A stretch of DNA of 8,623 bases. Source: Candidatus Sulfopaludibacter sp. SbA3. Lineage in GTDB: Bacteria; Acidobacteriota; Vicinamibacteria; Vicinamibacterales; UBA2999. The notes beneath the pieces were generated by a model. That model searched no databases, had not been told where the DNA came from, and saw nothing but the letters and a program-made list of their open reading frames with translations. A program made the translations under genes and the position numbers. Below are positions 1-6,060 of this stretch, piece by piece. The DNA lies in assembly GCA_945866285.1 (NCBI GenBank), contig CAMBHC010000095.1, forward strand, positions 1 through 8,623. Reading direction: 5' to 3'. How positions within the stretch are numbered: the first letter of the stretch is position 1; each line of letters begins with the position of its first letter.

Positions 1-215
1 CCGAAGCGAAGAAGCTGGCGCAGGCCCTTGCGGCCAAGGCGCCGATTGCGGTGCGTTTCATCATTGAGGCGGTCAACCAGGGTCTCGAGTCGCCGTTCGC
101 GGCGGGCGAGTATCTCGAGACCTCGCTGTTTGGCACCATCGCCTCATCCGAAGATATGCGCGAGGGCACCAAGGCCTTCCTCGAAAAGCGCAAGCCCGTG
201 TGGCAAGGCAAGTAA
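1..215 (+). CDS. Enoyl-CoA hydratase (crotonase family), C-terminal part only
   Basis: This is the last 70 codons of a gene that begins left of the window; the reading frame starts at base 3 and ends with TAA at 213-215. The residues match the C-terminus of short-chain enoyl-CoA hydratases: an AAKAPIAVRFIIEAVNQGLE helix, then ETSLFGTIASSEDMREGTKA and a closing FLEKRKPVWQGK. In this family that tail includes the trimerisation and substrate-covering helices and the usual 'EGxxAFLEKRxPxF.G' ending. The enzyme hydrates trans-2-enoyl-CoA to 3-hydroxyacyl-CoA in beta-oxidation or related pathways in the cytoplasm. The catalytic glutamates and oxyanion-hole residues lie upstream and cannot be checked, so another crotonase-fold member is possible. 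The stop codon shares one base with the ribH start, which suggests translational coupling, although the two enzymes have no obvious metabolic link. Confidence 0.9.
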   Translation, partial: EAKKLAQALAAKAPIAVRFIIEAVNQGLESPFAAGEYLETSLFGTIASSEDMREGTKAFLEKRKPVWQGK

Positions 216-655
216 TGCGCATCGCCATCGTCGTGGCCCGGTTCAACGATTTCATCACCGAACGCCTGCTCGAAGGCGCGACGGCGGCCCTGGCGGAGGC
301 TGGCGTCAGCGGCGATGCGGTCGAACTGGTGCGTGTGCCTGGGGCTTTCGAGGTGCCCATGGCGGCGCAGCGTGTGGCCGAGACCGGTCGGGTTGAAGCG
401 GTGATCTGCCTCGGGTGCCTGATTCGTGGGGCGACGCCGCACTTTGAGTACATCGCGTCGGCGTGCGCGAATGGCATCACGGCGGCGGCCGCAAGCACCG
501 GGGTGCCGATGGCCTTCGGCGTGCTGACGACCAATTCGGCGGAAGAAGCGCTCGAGCGCGTCGCGCCTGGGCCGGCTCACAAGGGCCGCGAGGCGGCCGA
601 GGCGGCCCTGGAGATGGCGCAGCTGTTTGCACGACTTGGGGATGGCCGCTCGTGA
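215..655 (+). CDS. ribH: 6,7-dimethyl-8-ribityllumazine synthase
   Basis: This 146-residue protein condenses 5-amino-6-ribitylaminouracil with 3,4-dihydroxy-2-butanone 4-phosphate to give 6,7-dimethyl-8-ribityllumazine, the penultimate step of riboflavin synthesis. The family signatures are all visible: RFND (residues 9-12, aromatic substrate contact F10), VPGAFEVP (41-48), GCLIRGATPHFEYI (67-80, with the catalytic-type H76), GVLTTN (102-107), and R115 with K123 in the phosphate-binding segment. F10, H76 and R115 are each 12 positions earlier than their Bacillus subtilis counterparts, so only the N-terminal strand is shortened and the core is intact. ATG 215 is chosen because it abuts the previous stop (taATG) and has AAGG six bases upstream; a GTG at 200 would add five residues. 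The gene overlaps nusB by 4 nt, the common ribH-nusB arrangement. No FMN riboswitch is visible. Confidence 0.97.
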   Translation: MRIAIVVARFNDFITERLLEGATAALAEAGVSGDAVELVRVPGAFEVPMAAQRVAETGRVEAVICLGCLIRGATPHFEYIASACANGITAAAASTGVPMAFGVLTTNSAEEALERVAPGPAHKGREAAEAALEMAQLFARLGDGRS

Positions 656-1125
656 GCCTGGAGAATCCTGACGCCGAATCGCGCTGGACCGGCCGTCACA
701 ATGCCCGCGCGGCCGCCCTGCAAGCCCTCTACGAGTGTGAAATCGGCGGCCTGACGCCGCAGCAGGCCCTTGGTGTGCTGCATCACGCCGGACCGCCTGA
801 CGTGACCGATCCCGGAGAATCCGAACACGCCTTCGTGATCGCACTCGTCAAGGGCGCCATTGCCAACCGCGTGGCGCTCGATGAGCGGATCGGCGATGCC
901 GCCAAGAACTGGCGCGTCGAACGCATGGCCGTCCTCGACCGCCTGGTGATGCAACTGGCCGTGGAGGAGATGATGAGCCATCGCGAGAGTCCTCCTCGCG
1001 TGGTCATCAGCGAGGCAATTGAACTGGCGCGCTCGTACAGCGGTGAAGAAGCCGCCAAGTTCGTGAACGGCGTCCTCGACGGCGTGTTTCGCAAGTTGAA
1101 GGACGAAGGACTCGTGGCCGAGTAG
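652..1125 (+). CDS. nusB: Transcription antitermination protein NusB
   Basis: NusB is a small all-helical RNA-binding protein that pairs with NusE (ribosomal protein S10), binds the boxA element of rRNA operon leaders and prevents premature termination. The 157-residue product has the family pattern: an N-terminal RHNARAAALQALYECE helix (15-30), the central NWRVERMAVLDRLVMQLAVEE block (86-106), PPRVVISEAIELARSY (114-129) and the closing AAKFVNGVLDGVFRKL (134-149). The start is taken as GTG 652, which overlaps the ribH stop in a GTGA (652-655). No ATG lies between there and the conserved first helix, and a GGGGA at 637-641 could act as a somewhat distant ribosome-binding site. The frame stays open further upstream inside ribH, but that stretch reads like shadow sequence. 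lysS follows after 5 nt. Confidence 0.95.
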   Translation: MSLENPDAESRWTGRHNARAAALQALYECEIGGLTPQQALGVLHHAGPPDVTDPGESEHAFVIALVKGAIANRVALDERIGDAAKNWRVERMAVLDRLVMQLAVEEMMSHRESPPRVVISEAIELARSYSGEEAAKFVNGVLDGVFRKLKDEGLVAE

Positions 1126-1130
1126 GAAAA

Positions 1131-2654
1131 ATGAGTAACGAAGACGAACAGACCCGGCAGCGCAAGGCCAACCTCGAGGCGATCGTTGCCCTCGGCTTTG
1201 CCGCCTACCCGAACAAGTTCGACACCACCCACACGGTGAGCCAGCTGGTTGACGGTTATACCGCCAAGACCGCGGCCGAGCTTGAGAACCCGAAGGTCGA
1301 GACCCTCGCAGCCGGCCGTGTCGTCGGCATCCGCAGTTTTGGCAAGGCCGCGTTCCTGGTGATTTCCGACGGCCGCTCGCGCCTGCAGGTCTACGTCCGG
1401 CAGGACGTGCTCAGCGAGCGCGACTACCAGATGGCGAAACTGCTCGACGTGGGTGACCAGGTCGGCGTCAGCGGACACCTGTTCCGGACCAAGACGGACG
1501 AGCTGTCGATCTGGGCGGGGAAGCTGGAATTCCTGTCCAAGTGCTTTCTGCCGTTGCCAGAGAAGTGGCACGGCCTGCAGGATGTGGAGATTCGGTACCG
1601 GCAGCGCTACCTCGACTTGATCGTCAATCCCGATGTGCGTCGGGTATTCGAAATCCGCACGCGCGCGGTGTCGGCGATCCGCGACTTCCTGACGACGAAC
1701 GGGTTCCTCGAAGTCGAGACGCCGATGATGCAGCCGATTGCCGGTGGCGCGCTGGCGCGGCCCTTCGTCACGCACCACAACACGCTCGACATGAAGTTGT
1801 ACCTGCGCATTGCGCCGGAGCTGTACTTGAAGCGGCTCACCGTCGGCGGCATCGAGCGGGTCTTCGAAATCAACCGCAACTTCCGCAACGAAGGTATTTC
1901 GACGCAGCACAACCCGGAGTTCACGATGCTCGAGTTCTACTGGGCCTACGTGGACTACCTGCGCTTGATGACCTTCACCGAGGAGTTGCTCTCGACGGTG
2001 GCGCAGCAGGTGGTCGGCACGACGGCCCTGCCGTTTGGTGACCACGTGGTCAACCTGTCGGCGCCCTTCCGCCGGTTGTCGCTGCGGCATGCGGCGGCGG
2101 AGAAAGCAGGCGAGAAGCTGGGCCGTACCGTGACCGTGGACGAGCTGCGGCAGGTGGATTCCGCGCGCGCCATCGCCAGGCAGCTGGGAGTGGACGCCCC
2201 CAAAGGGGCCGGCGCCGGCAAGATTGCCAGCAATATCTTCGAAGCGCTGTGGGAGAAGGACCTGATCCAACCCACCTTCGTCCACGATTTCCCGACCGAA
2301 GTGTCGCCGCTGTCAAAGCAGCGCCCCGACGATCCCGACACCGTGGAGCGCTTCGAGCTCTACATCGGCGGCTTCGAAGTGGCCAATGCCTTCAGCGAAC
2401 TGAACGATCCCTACGAGCAACAGCGCCGCTTCGAGGCGCAACTAACCGACCGCGCGGCCGGCGACCAGGAAGCGCACGCCATGGACGAAGACTATGTGCG
2501 CGCGCTGGAGTACGGCATGCCGCCGGCCGGTGGCGAAGGCATCGGCATTGATCGGCTGGTCATGCTGCTGTCCAACTCCTCCTCGATTCGTGACGTGATC
2601 CTGTTCCCGCTGATGCGCCCCCGCGCCGACGAACAGCCGAAGGCCGAAGGCTGA
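1131..2654 (+). CDS. lysS: Lysyl-tRNA synthetase, class II
   Basis: This enzyme charges tRNA-Lys with lysine using ATP. At 507 residues it has the usual class II LysRS length. An N-terminal OB-fold anticodon-binding domain spans about 57-135 (AAGRVVGIRSFGKAAFLVISD begins it). The catalytic core carries motif 1 around 181-201 (ending FLEVETPMM), motif 2 at 249-270 (FRNEGISTQHNPEFTMLEFY) and motif 3 at 467-480 (GGEGIGIDRLVMLL). The lysine-pocket stretch YIGGFEVANAFSELNDP (411-427) is intact. The start ATG 1131 is preceded by an AGGA (1124-1127) that overlaps the nusB stop, a short but plausible spacing of 3 nt. The gene ends in a run of 7-bp imperfect repeats that contains the stop codon, so the last few residues (QPKAEG) are repeat-derived. 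The N-terminal helix is short, as in many bacterial LysRS. Confidence 0.98.
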   Translation: MSNEDEQTRQRKANLEAIVALGFAAYPNKFDTTHTVSQLVDGYTAKTAAELENPKVETLAAGRVVGIRSFGKAAFLVISDGRSRLQVYVRQDVLSERDYQMAKLLDVGDQVGVSGHLFRTKTDELSIWAGKLEFLSKCFLPLPEKWHGLQDVEIRYRQRYLDLIVNPDVRRVFEIRTRAVSAIRDFLTTNGFLEVETPMMQPIAGGALARPFVTHHNTLDMKLYLRIAPELYLKRLTVGGIERVFEINRNFRNEGISTQHNPEFTMLEFYWAYVDYLRLMTFTEELLSTVAQQVVGTTALPFGDHVVNLSAPFRRLSLRHAAAEKAGEKLGRTVTVDELRQVDSARAIARQLGVDAPKGAGAGKIASNIFEALWEKDLIQPTFVHDFPTEVSPLSKQRPDDPDTVERFELYIGGFEVANAFSELNDPYEQQRRFEAQLTDRAAGDQEAHAMDEDYVRALEYGMPPAGGEGIGIDRLVMLLSNSSSIRDVILFPLMRPRADEQPKAEG

Positions 2655-2663
2655 AGGCTGTAG
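2636..2663 (+). repeat. Four imperfect 7-bp tandem repeats across the lysS stop codon
   Basis: The units are GCCGAAG, GCCGAAG, GCTGAAG and GCTGTAG, at 2636-2642, 2643-2649, 2650-2656 and 2657-2663. The lysS stop codon TGA (2652-2654) lies in unit 3, where a single C-to-T difference from units 1 and 2 produces it. Because 7 is not a multiple of 3, a gain or loss of one unit would alter the reading frame of the final residues of LysS and its distance to the next gene. The array is seen directly; any biological role is speculative. Confidence 0.8.
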
Positions 2664-2675
2664 TCTAAGGGGAGC

Positions 2676-3899
2676 ATGCCGTTCGAACTCCAGGTCGCGC
2701 TGCGCTATTTGCTGGCCAAGCGACGCCAGGTGTTCATTTCCGTCATCTCACTTGTCTCGACCATGGGCGTCACCGTTGGCGTGATGGCCCTGGTCATCGC
2801 GCTGGCGCTAATGACGGGACTGCAGCAGGAACTGCAGGCGCGCATTCTCGGCTCGTCGGCGCATGTGTTTGTGTGGAAGCCCGCCGGCATCACCGACTAC
2901 CACGCTGAAGTGGCCAGGCTGCGCGCCGTGCCCGGCGTGATTGGCGCGGCACCCGCCGTCGAAGGCAAGGCCATGATCACGAGCGCCAGCGGCGAAGGCT
3001 TCGTCATGGTCAAGGGCATCGACCCGGCCCTTGAGCCGTCGGTGACCGACATCGGCAAGGTCTTGACCGACGGGTCGCTCGATCACCTGACGCCGCCATC
3101 GGAAGACGAGTTTCCCGGCATCGTGCTGGGCAAGGATCTGGCCGGGTCGCTTGGCGCGATGGTTGGAGACACGGTCACGCTGCTCACGCCGAACGGCACA
3201 CTGTCACCGATGGGGGTGATGCCGCGGCAGCGACGGTTCAAGGTCGTTGGTACGTTTCGACTCGGCCTGTACGAAGTGGACAACGGGACCGGCCTGGTCT
3301 CGCTTGATGCCGGCATGCGGGTGGCCGGCACCGACCGCGTCGCGCGCATTGAGTTGAAGGTCGCCGACGTGTACGACGCGCCGCGCATCGCCGATCAGAT
3401 CGCCGCCGACTTTGGCACCGAGTACGTGACGTCGGATTGGGGCGACCTGAACCAGCAGCTCTACTCGGCACTGCTGCTCGAGAAGATCGGCATGGGGATC
3501 GGCATCGGCTTGATCGTGATGGTCGCCGCCTTGAACATCGTCGCGTCGCTGATCCTGCTGGTGATGGAGAAGACACGCGATATTGCCATCCTGAAGACGA
3601 TGGGGGCGTCGTCGAAGAGCATCACACTGATTTTCCTGCTGCAGGGCAGCATCATCGGGGTACTGGGCACGCTGGTCGGTGCGATCTTGGGCACGACAGC
3701 GGCGTATGTGCTCGATCGCTACAAGTTGATCACGATTCCCAGTGACGTCTACCAGGTGAGCTACCTGCCGTTCAAGTTGCTGCCGTGGGACTTGTTCACG
3801 GTGGTCGTGGTCGCCATCTTCGTCTGCTTCCTGGCCACGCTCTACCCGTCGCGCCAGGCGGCGCGCCTCGATCCCGCGCAGGCGCTGCGATATGAGTGA
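2676..3899 (+). CDS. lolC: Lipoprotein-releasing ABC transporter permease, LolC/LolE family
   Basis: This inner-membrane subunit of the LolCDE complex extracts mature lipoproteins from the inner membrane and passes them to the periplasmic chaperone LolA. The 407-residue protein has the type VII ABC layout: a first membrane helix at about 19-48, a large periplasmic domain (about 50-265), then three helices at about 270-297, 316-347 and 371-390. The cytoplasmic coupling segment EKTRDIAILKTMGAS (298-312) and the C-terminal YPSRQAARLDPAQALRYE are family hallmarks. ATG 2676 is preceded by AAGGGGAG (2667-2674). It starts 21 nt after lysS, and its last 8 nt overlap lolD. Sequence reading alone does not separate LolC from LolE. 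With one permease gene next to lolD, it may form a homodimer, as proposed for LolF-type systems. MacB-like or other type VII transporters are less likely. Confidence 0.92.
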   Translation: MPFELQVALRYLLAKRRQVFISVISLVSTMGVTVGVMALVIALALMTGLQQELQARILGSSAHVFVWKPAGITDYHAEVARLRAVPGVIGAAPAVEGKAMITSASGEGFVMVKGIDPALEPSVTDIGKVLTDGSLDHLTPPSEDEFPGIVLGKDLAGSLGAMVGDTVTLLTPNGTLSPMGVMPRQRRFKVVGTFRLGLYEVDNGTGLVSLDAGMRVAGTDRVARIELKVADVYDAPRIADQIAADFGTEYVTSDWGDLNQQLYSALLLEKIGMGIGIGLIVMVAALNIVASLILLVMEKTRDIAILKTMGASSKSITLIFLLQGSIIGVLGTLVGAILGTTAAYVLDRYKLITIPSDVYQVSYLPFKLLPWDLFTVVVVAIFVCFLATLYPSRQAARLDPAQALRYE

Positions 3900-4572
3900 C
3901 GCGTTCATCACGGTTACGGGGCTCAACAAGTACTACAGCGTCGCGGGCAACCGGCTGCACGTCTTGCGCGACCTCGACCTCACCGTCGCGCAGGGCGAGA
4001 TGGTGGCAATCATGGGCGCCTCCGGTGTCGGCAAAAGCACCCTGCTGCACGTCATGGGCGGGCTCGACACCATTGACGGCGGCAGCATCCGCGTCGGCGA
4101 GCACGATGTGACCGGGATGGGCGATGATGCGCGGGTCGCATTTCGGAATCGCCACATCGGCTTCGTCTTCCAGTTCCATCACCTGCTGCCGGAGTTCACC
4201 GCGCTCGAGAACGCGATGATGCCGATGCGCATTGCACGGCTCCCGGTGGCTGAGGCCCGTCCCCGTGCTGAAGCGCTGCTGCGGCGGGTCGGACTTGGTG
4301 AGCGACTGGACCATCGGCCAGGGATGTTGTCGGGCGGCGAGCAACAGCGGGTGGCGGTGTCACGCGCGCTTGTCATGCAGCCGTCGCTGCTGCTGGCGGA
4401 CGAACCCACCGGCGACCTGGACGAAGCCACCGCCGACTCGTTGCACCAGTTGCTGCGCGCCATGCACGCGGAGTTCGGGCTGACGGCGGTGATCGCCACC
4501 CACAACCCCAGGCTCGCGGCGCAGTGCGATCGCACGCTGAGGCTCGAGGGCGGCCGGTTGATTTCGGCCTAG
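3892..4572 (+). CDS. lolD: Lipoprotein-releasing ABC transporter ATP-binding protein LolD
   Basis: LolD is the cytoplasmic ATPase that powers lipoprotein release by the Lol permease. The 226-residue protein contains a complete ABC cassette: Walker A GASGVGKST (42-50), Q-loop glutamine in VFQFHHLLPEF (Q94), signature LSGGEQQRVAVSRAL (146-160), Walker B LLLADEPTGDLDE (166-178) with E171 as the likely catalytic base, and the H-loop histidine in IATHNP (H204). The FQFHHLLPEFTALEN stretch is typical of LolD. The start ATG 3892 lies inside the last codons of the permease gene (8-nt overlap), implying tight translational coupling and matched expression. The TAG stop (4570-4572) interlocks with the stop of the convergent hydrolase gene, leaving no space for a dedicated terminator. 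MacB-type or FtsE ATPases share this fold, but the partner gene argues for LolD. Confidence 0.96.
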   Translation: MSDAFITVTGLNKYYSVAGNRLHVLRDLDLTVAQGEMVAIMGASGVGKSTLLHVMGGLDTIDGGSIRVGEHDVTGMGDDARVAFRNRHIGFVFQFHHLLPEFTALENAMMPMRIARLPVAEARPRAEALLRRVGLGERLDHRPGMLSGGEQQRVAVSRALVMQPSLLLADEPTGDLDEATADSLHQLLRAMHAEFGLTAVIATHNPRLAAQCDRTLRLEGGRLISA

Positions 4573-5621
4573 CGGCCCCGCCGCAGCGTCGCGACCTCCA
4601 TGGCAGCCAGCAGCGCCATGGCGCCGCCGCGGTCATCGGCGCCGTTCACCACAGGCCGGTTCAAGTAGTAATCCTTCGTCGGGCCCGCACCCGTCCCTGA
4701 GCAGACATCGCGCACGGTGCCGTCGGGCATCACCCGCGCCGCCACTGCCGCCCAACCCTTGTCGATGATCGGCAGGTAGGTCGTCCGGTCGATCCAGCCG
4801 GCAGCCACGCCGCGCGACAGGGCGGCGACAATCATGGCCGTGGCGGTCAGTTCGCGGTAGCTCGTCGGCTCATCGATCACCTGCTGCCAGCTGCCATCGT
4901 CTGACTGGTATTTCACCAGGGCGGCGACGTGCGTGCGATAGATGTTTAGCAGCGCCGGATGCGACGACCCGGCGGGGAGATGCGTGAGGGCCTCCGTAAC
5001 GCCAAGCAGCGCGAAGCCGTTGCCGCGTCCCCACGCATGCGGACCGTCAGCGGCATGAATGAACAGGCCGTCAGGGCGTTGCAGCTGGTTGGCGTAGGTC
5101 GTGAGCATGGTGCCCAGCCGCGCGGTCCAGCCGCTGTTGCCCGCCCGCGAAAGCACGGCTCCGGCCATGAACATGTCGTCGGTCCAACTGGTCGCGAACC
5201 GGTAGGTGCCTTCGGGTGTGTCGGTGATGAAAGCGGCCACCTTCTGCCCCAGCGCCCCGGCATCGGCGTTCTTGTCGAGCGTCGCGGCGTCGAAGAACGC
5301 CAGGGCACCCGCGAGGCTGGTCAGGCGATAGGGCTCGGCGATGGCGGGCGTCTGGCCGCTGATGAAGGCCTGCATGTCCTTCATCGCCTTCTCGCGCCAC
5401 TGAGCCTCTCCGGTCATCGCCGAGAGGCGGAGGCTGCCAGACCATGCCAGGGCCGGGATGTAGCTCATGATGGGTTGGGCCGGGTATTTCGCGGCCAGGA
5501 CGCGGGCGATTGCCAGCGGATCGGCCGGATTCATGCCCGGCGTTTGTGCCGCGACAGGTGCCCCCAAAAAGGTAAAGACCAGGGCGGTCAGGATCGTAAG
5601 AGTCTGCATATGCCACGTCAT
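4569..5621 (-). CDS. Secreted glycoside hydrolase, GH88/GH105-like (unsaturated uronyl hydrolase fold)
   Basis: The 350-residue product looks like a Glyco_hydro_88 (PF07470) protein, an (alpha/alpha)6-barrel family that removes unsaturated uronic acids from oligosaccharides left by polysaccharide lyases. It has a probable Sec signal peptide (hydrophobic QTLTILTALVFTFLGAPVAAQ, cleavage near A25), so it should act in the periplasm or outside. Visible signatures are SWTDDMFMAGAVLSRA (145-160, D148/D149 near the family's catalytic Asp), GLFIHA (185-190), HAWGRGNGF (195-203), SYRELTATAM (254-263) and a C-terminal DGTVRDVCSGTGAG...DDRGGAMALLAAMEVA. The family usually has GNGW, here GNGF. ATG 5621 is chosen because it is followed by the signal peptide and has AGGA 11 nt upstream; ATG 5633 or 5609 are alternatives. 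The frame runs on to 6047, but that part is antisense to another gene. The substrate is unknown and no lyase lies nearby. Confidence 0.82.
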   Translation of the reverse strand: MTWHMQTLTILTALVFTFLGAPVAAQTPGMNPADPLAIARVLAAKYPAQPIMSYIPALAWSGSLRLSAMTGEAQWREKAMKDMQAFISGQTPAIAEPYRLTSLAGALAFFDAATLDKNADAGALGQKVAAFITDTPEGTYRFATSWTDDMFMAGAVLSRAGNSGWTARLGTMLTTYANQLQRPDGLFIHAADGPHAWGRGNGFALLGVTEALTHLPAGSSHPALLNIYRTHVAALVKYQSDDGSWQQVIDEPTSYRELTATAMIVAALSRGVAAGWIDRTTYLPIIDKGWAAVAARVMPDGTVRDVCSGTGAGPTKDYYLNRPVVNGADDRGGAMALLAAMEVATLRRGR

Positions 5622-5645
5622 GATTGGTGGCATCCTACACCCGCG

Positions 5646-5655
5646 CTGCCGGCAG
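5646..5655. promoter_or_regulatory. 10-bp perfect palindrome in a divergent gap (possible operator)
   Basis: CTGCCGGCAG reads identically on both strands and sits near the middle of the 55-bp gap between the divergent hydrolase and small secreted protein genes. Such a position suits a shared regulator site. A GC-rich palindrome of this length can arise by chance in this genome, and I see no convincing -35/-10 pair in the gap, so the call is weak. Confidence 0.2.
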
Positions 5656-5665
5656 AGGGGCAGAC

Positions 5666-5671
5666 AAGGAG
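5666..5671 (+). promoter_or_regulatory. Ribosome-binding site that fixes the start of the small secreted protein
   Basis: AAGGAG lies five bases before ATG 5677. It is the strongest Shine-Dalgarno match noticed in the window and selects this ATG over the long open extension reaching back to 5467. Confidence 0.8.
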
Positions 5672-5676
5672 CAGAC

Positions 5677-6060
5677 ATGATTCGTAGAGCCGTATTAATT
5701 CTCGTGTGCGCGGTGCTTGTGGCCCCGGCGTTGGCCTGGGCCCAGGAAGGCCAGGCGTTTCTCGGTGACTGGGTGCTGACCATCGAAGGCCGGCGCGGTC
5801 CGCAGGAGCGGCCGCTGAACATCACGGCGACCGCCGGCAAGATGACGGCGGAACTGGGCGGTGGCCGCGGCGGCCCAACCGCGATCACCGACATCACCGC
5901 CAAGGGGTCGGACCTGATTCTCAAGTGGAACCAGGAAGGCCCGCAGGGCGCGATCGATGTCGTGATGACCTTGACGTTGAAAGACGGCGCGTTGACCGTA
6001 AAGCAGGACATGGCCGGCGGCCAGTTCAGCCAGACCGGCACCGGCAAGAAGAAGGGCTAA
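5677..6060 (+). CDS. Small secreted protein of unknown function, probably beta-rich
   Basis: I do not recognise a named family. The 127-residue product begins with a clear Sec signal peptide: IRR, then a hydrophobic AVLILVCAVLVAPALAWA core with cleavage likely after A22 (AWA|QE). The mature 105 residues alternate short hydrophobic stretches with glycine-rich turns (GDWVLTIEG at 30-38, KMTAELGGGRGGPTAITDI at 55-73, DLILKWNQEG at 79-88, DVVMTLTLKDGALTVKQ at 94-110). This suggests a small beta-barrel or sandwich, similar in style to lipocalin-like domains common in secreted proteins of soil bacteria. It has no cysteine after the signal peptide and no lipobox, so it is probably soluble in the periplasm or exported. 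The C-terminus is basic (GKKKG). AAGGAG five bases upstream fixes the start. It diverges from the hydrolase and its stop interlocks with that of the fusion gene. Confidence 0.85.
   Translation: MIRRAVLILVCAVLVAPALAWAQEGQAFLGDWVLTIEGRRGPQERPLNITATAGKMTAELGGGRGGPTAITDITAKGSDLILKWNQEGPQGAIDVVMTLTLKDGALTVKQDMAGGQFSQTGTGKKKG

Noticed and set aside
783..2285. A 500-codon open frame on the minus strand opposite nusB and lysS
   Set aside because: It is antisense to two confidently identified genes. Long antisense frames are expected with this GC-rich codon bias, and its translation has no recognisable domain.
3204..3929. A 241-codon minus-strand frame opposite the Lol permease gene
   Set aside because: It is antisense to a clear permease gene, and the translation is rich in His, Gln, Asp and Arg as expected from a shadow.
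5467..5676. A longer start for the small secreted protein, from 5467
   Set aside because: It would bury the signal peptide inside the protein and overlap the hydrolase gene; ATG 5677 has AAGGAG at ideal spacing.
5622..5676. TTGTCT on the minus strand as a -35 for the hydrolase gene
   Set aside because: The nearest -10-like hexamer (TAGGAT) is about 24 nt away, too far for a normal promoter spacer.
5622..6047. A 142-residue N-terminal extension of the hydrolase
   Set aside because: It lies opposite the small secreted protein gene, which has a strong ribosome-binding site and signal peptide. The hydrolase's own signal peptide starts only at 5621.
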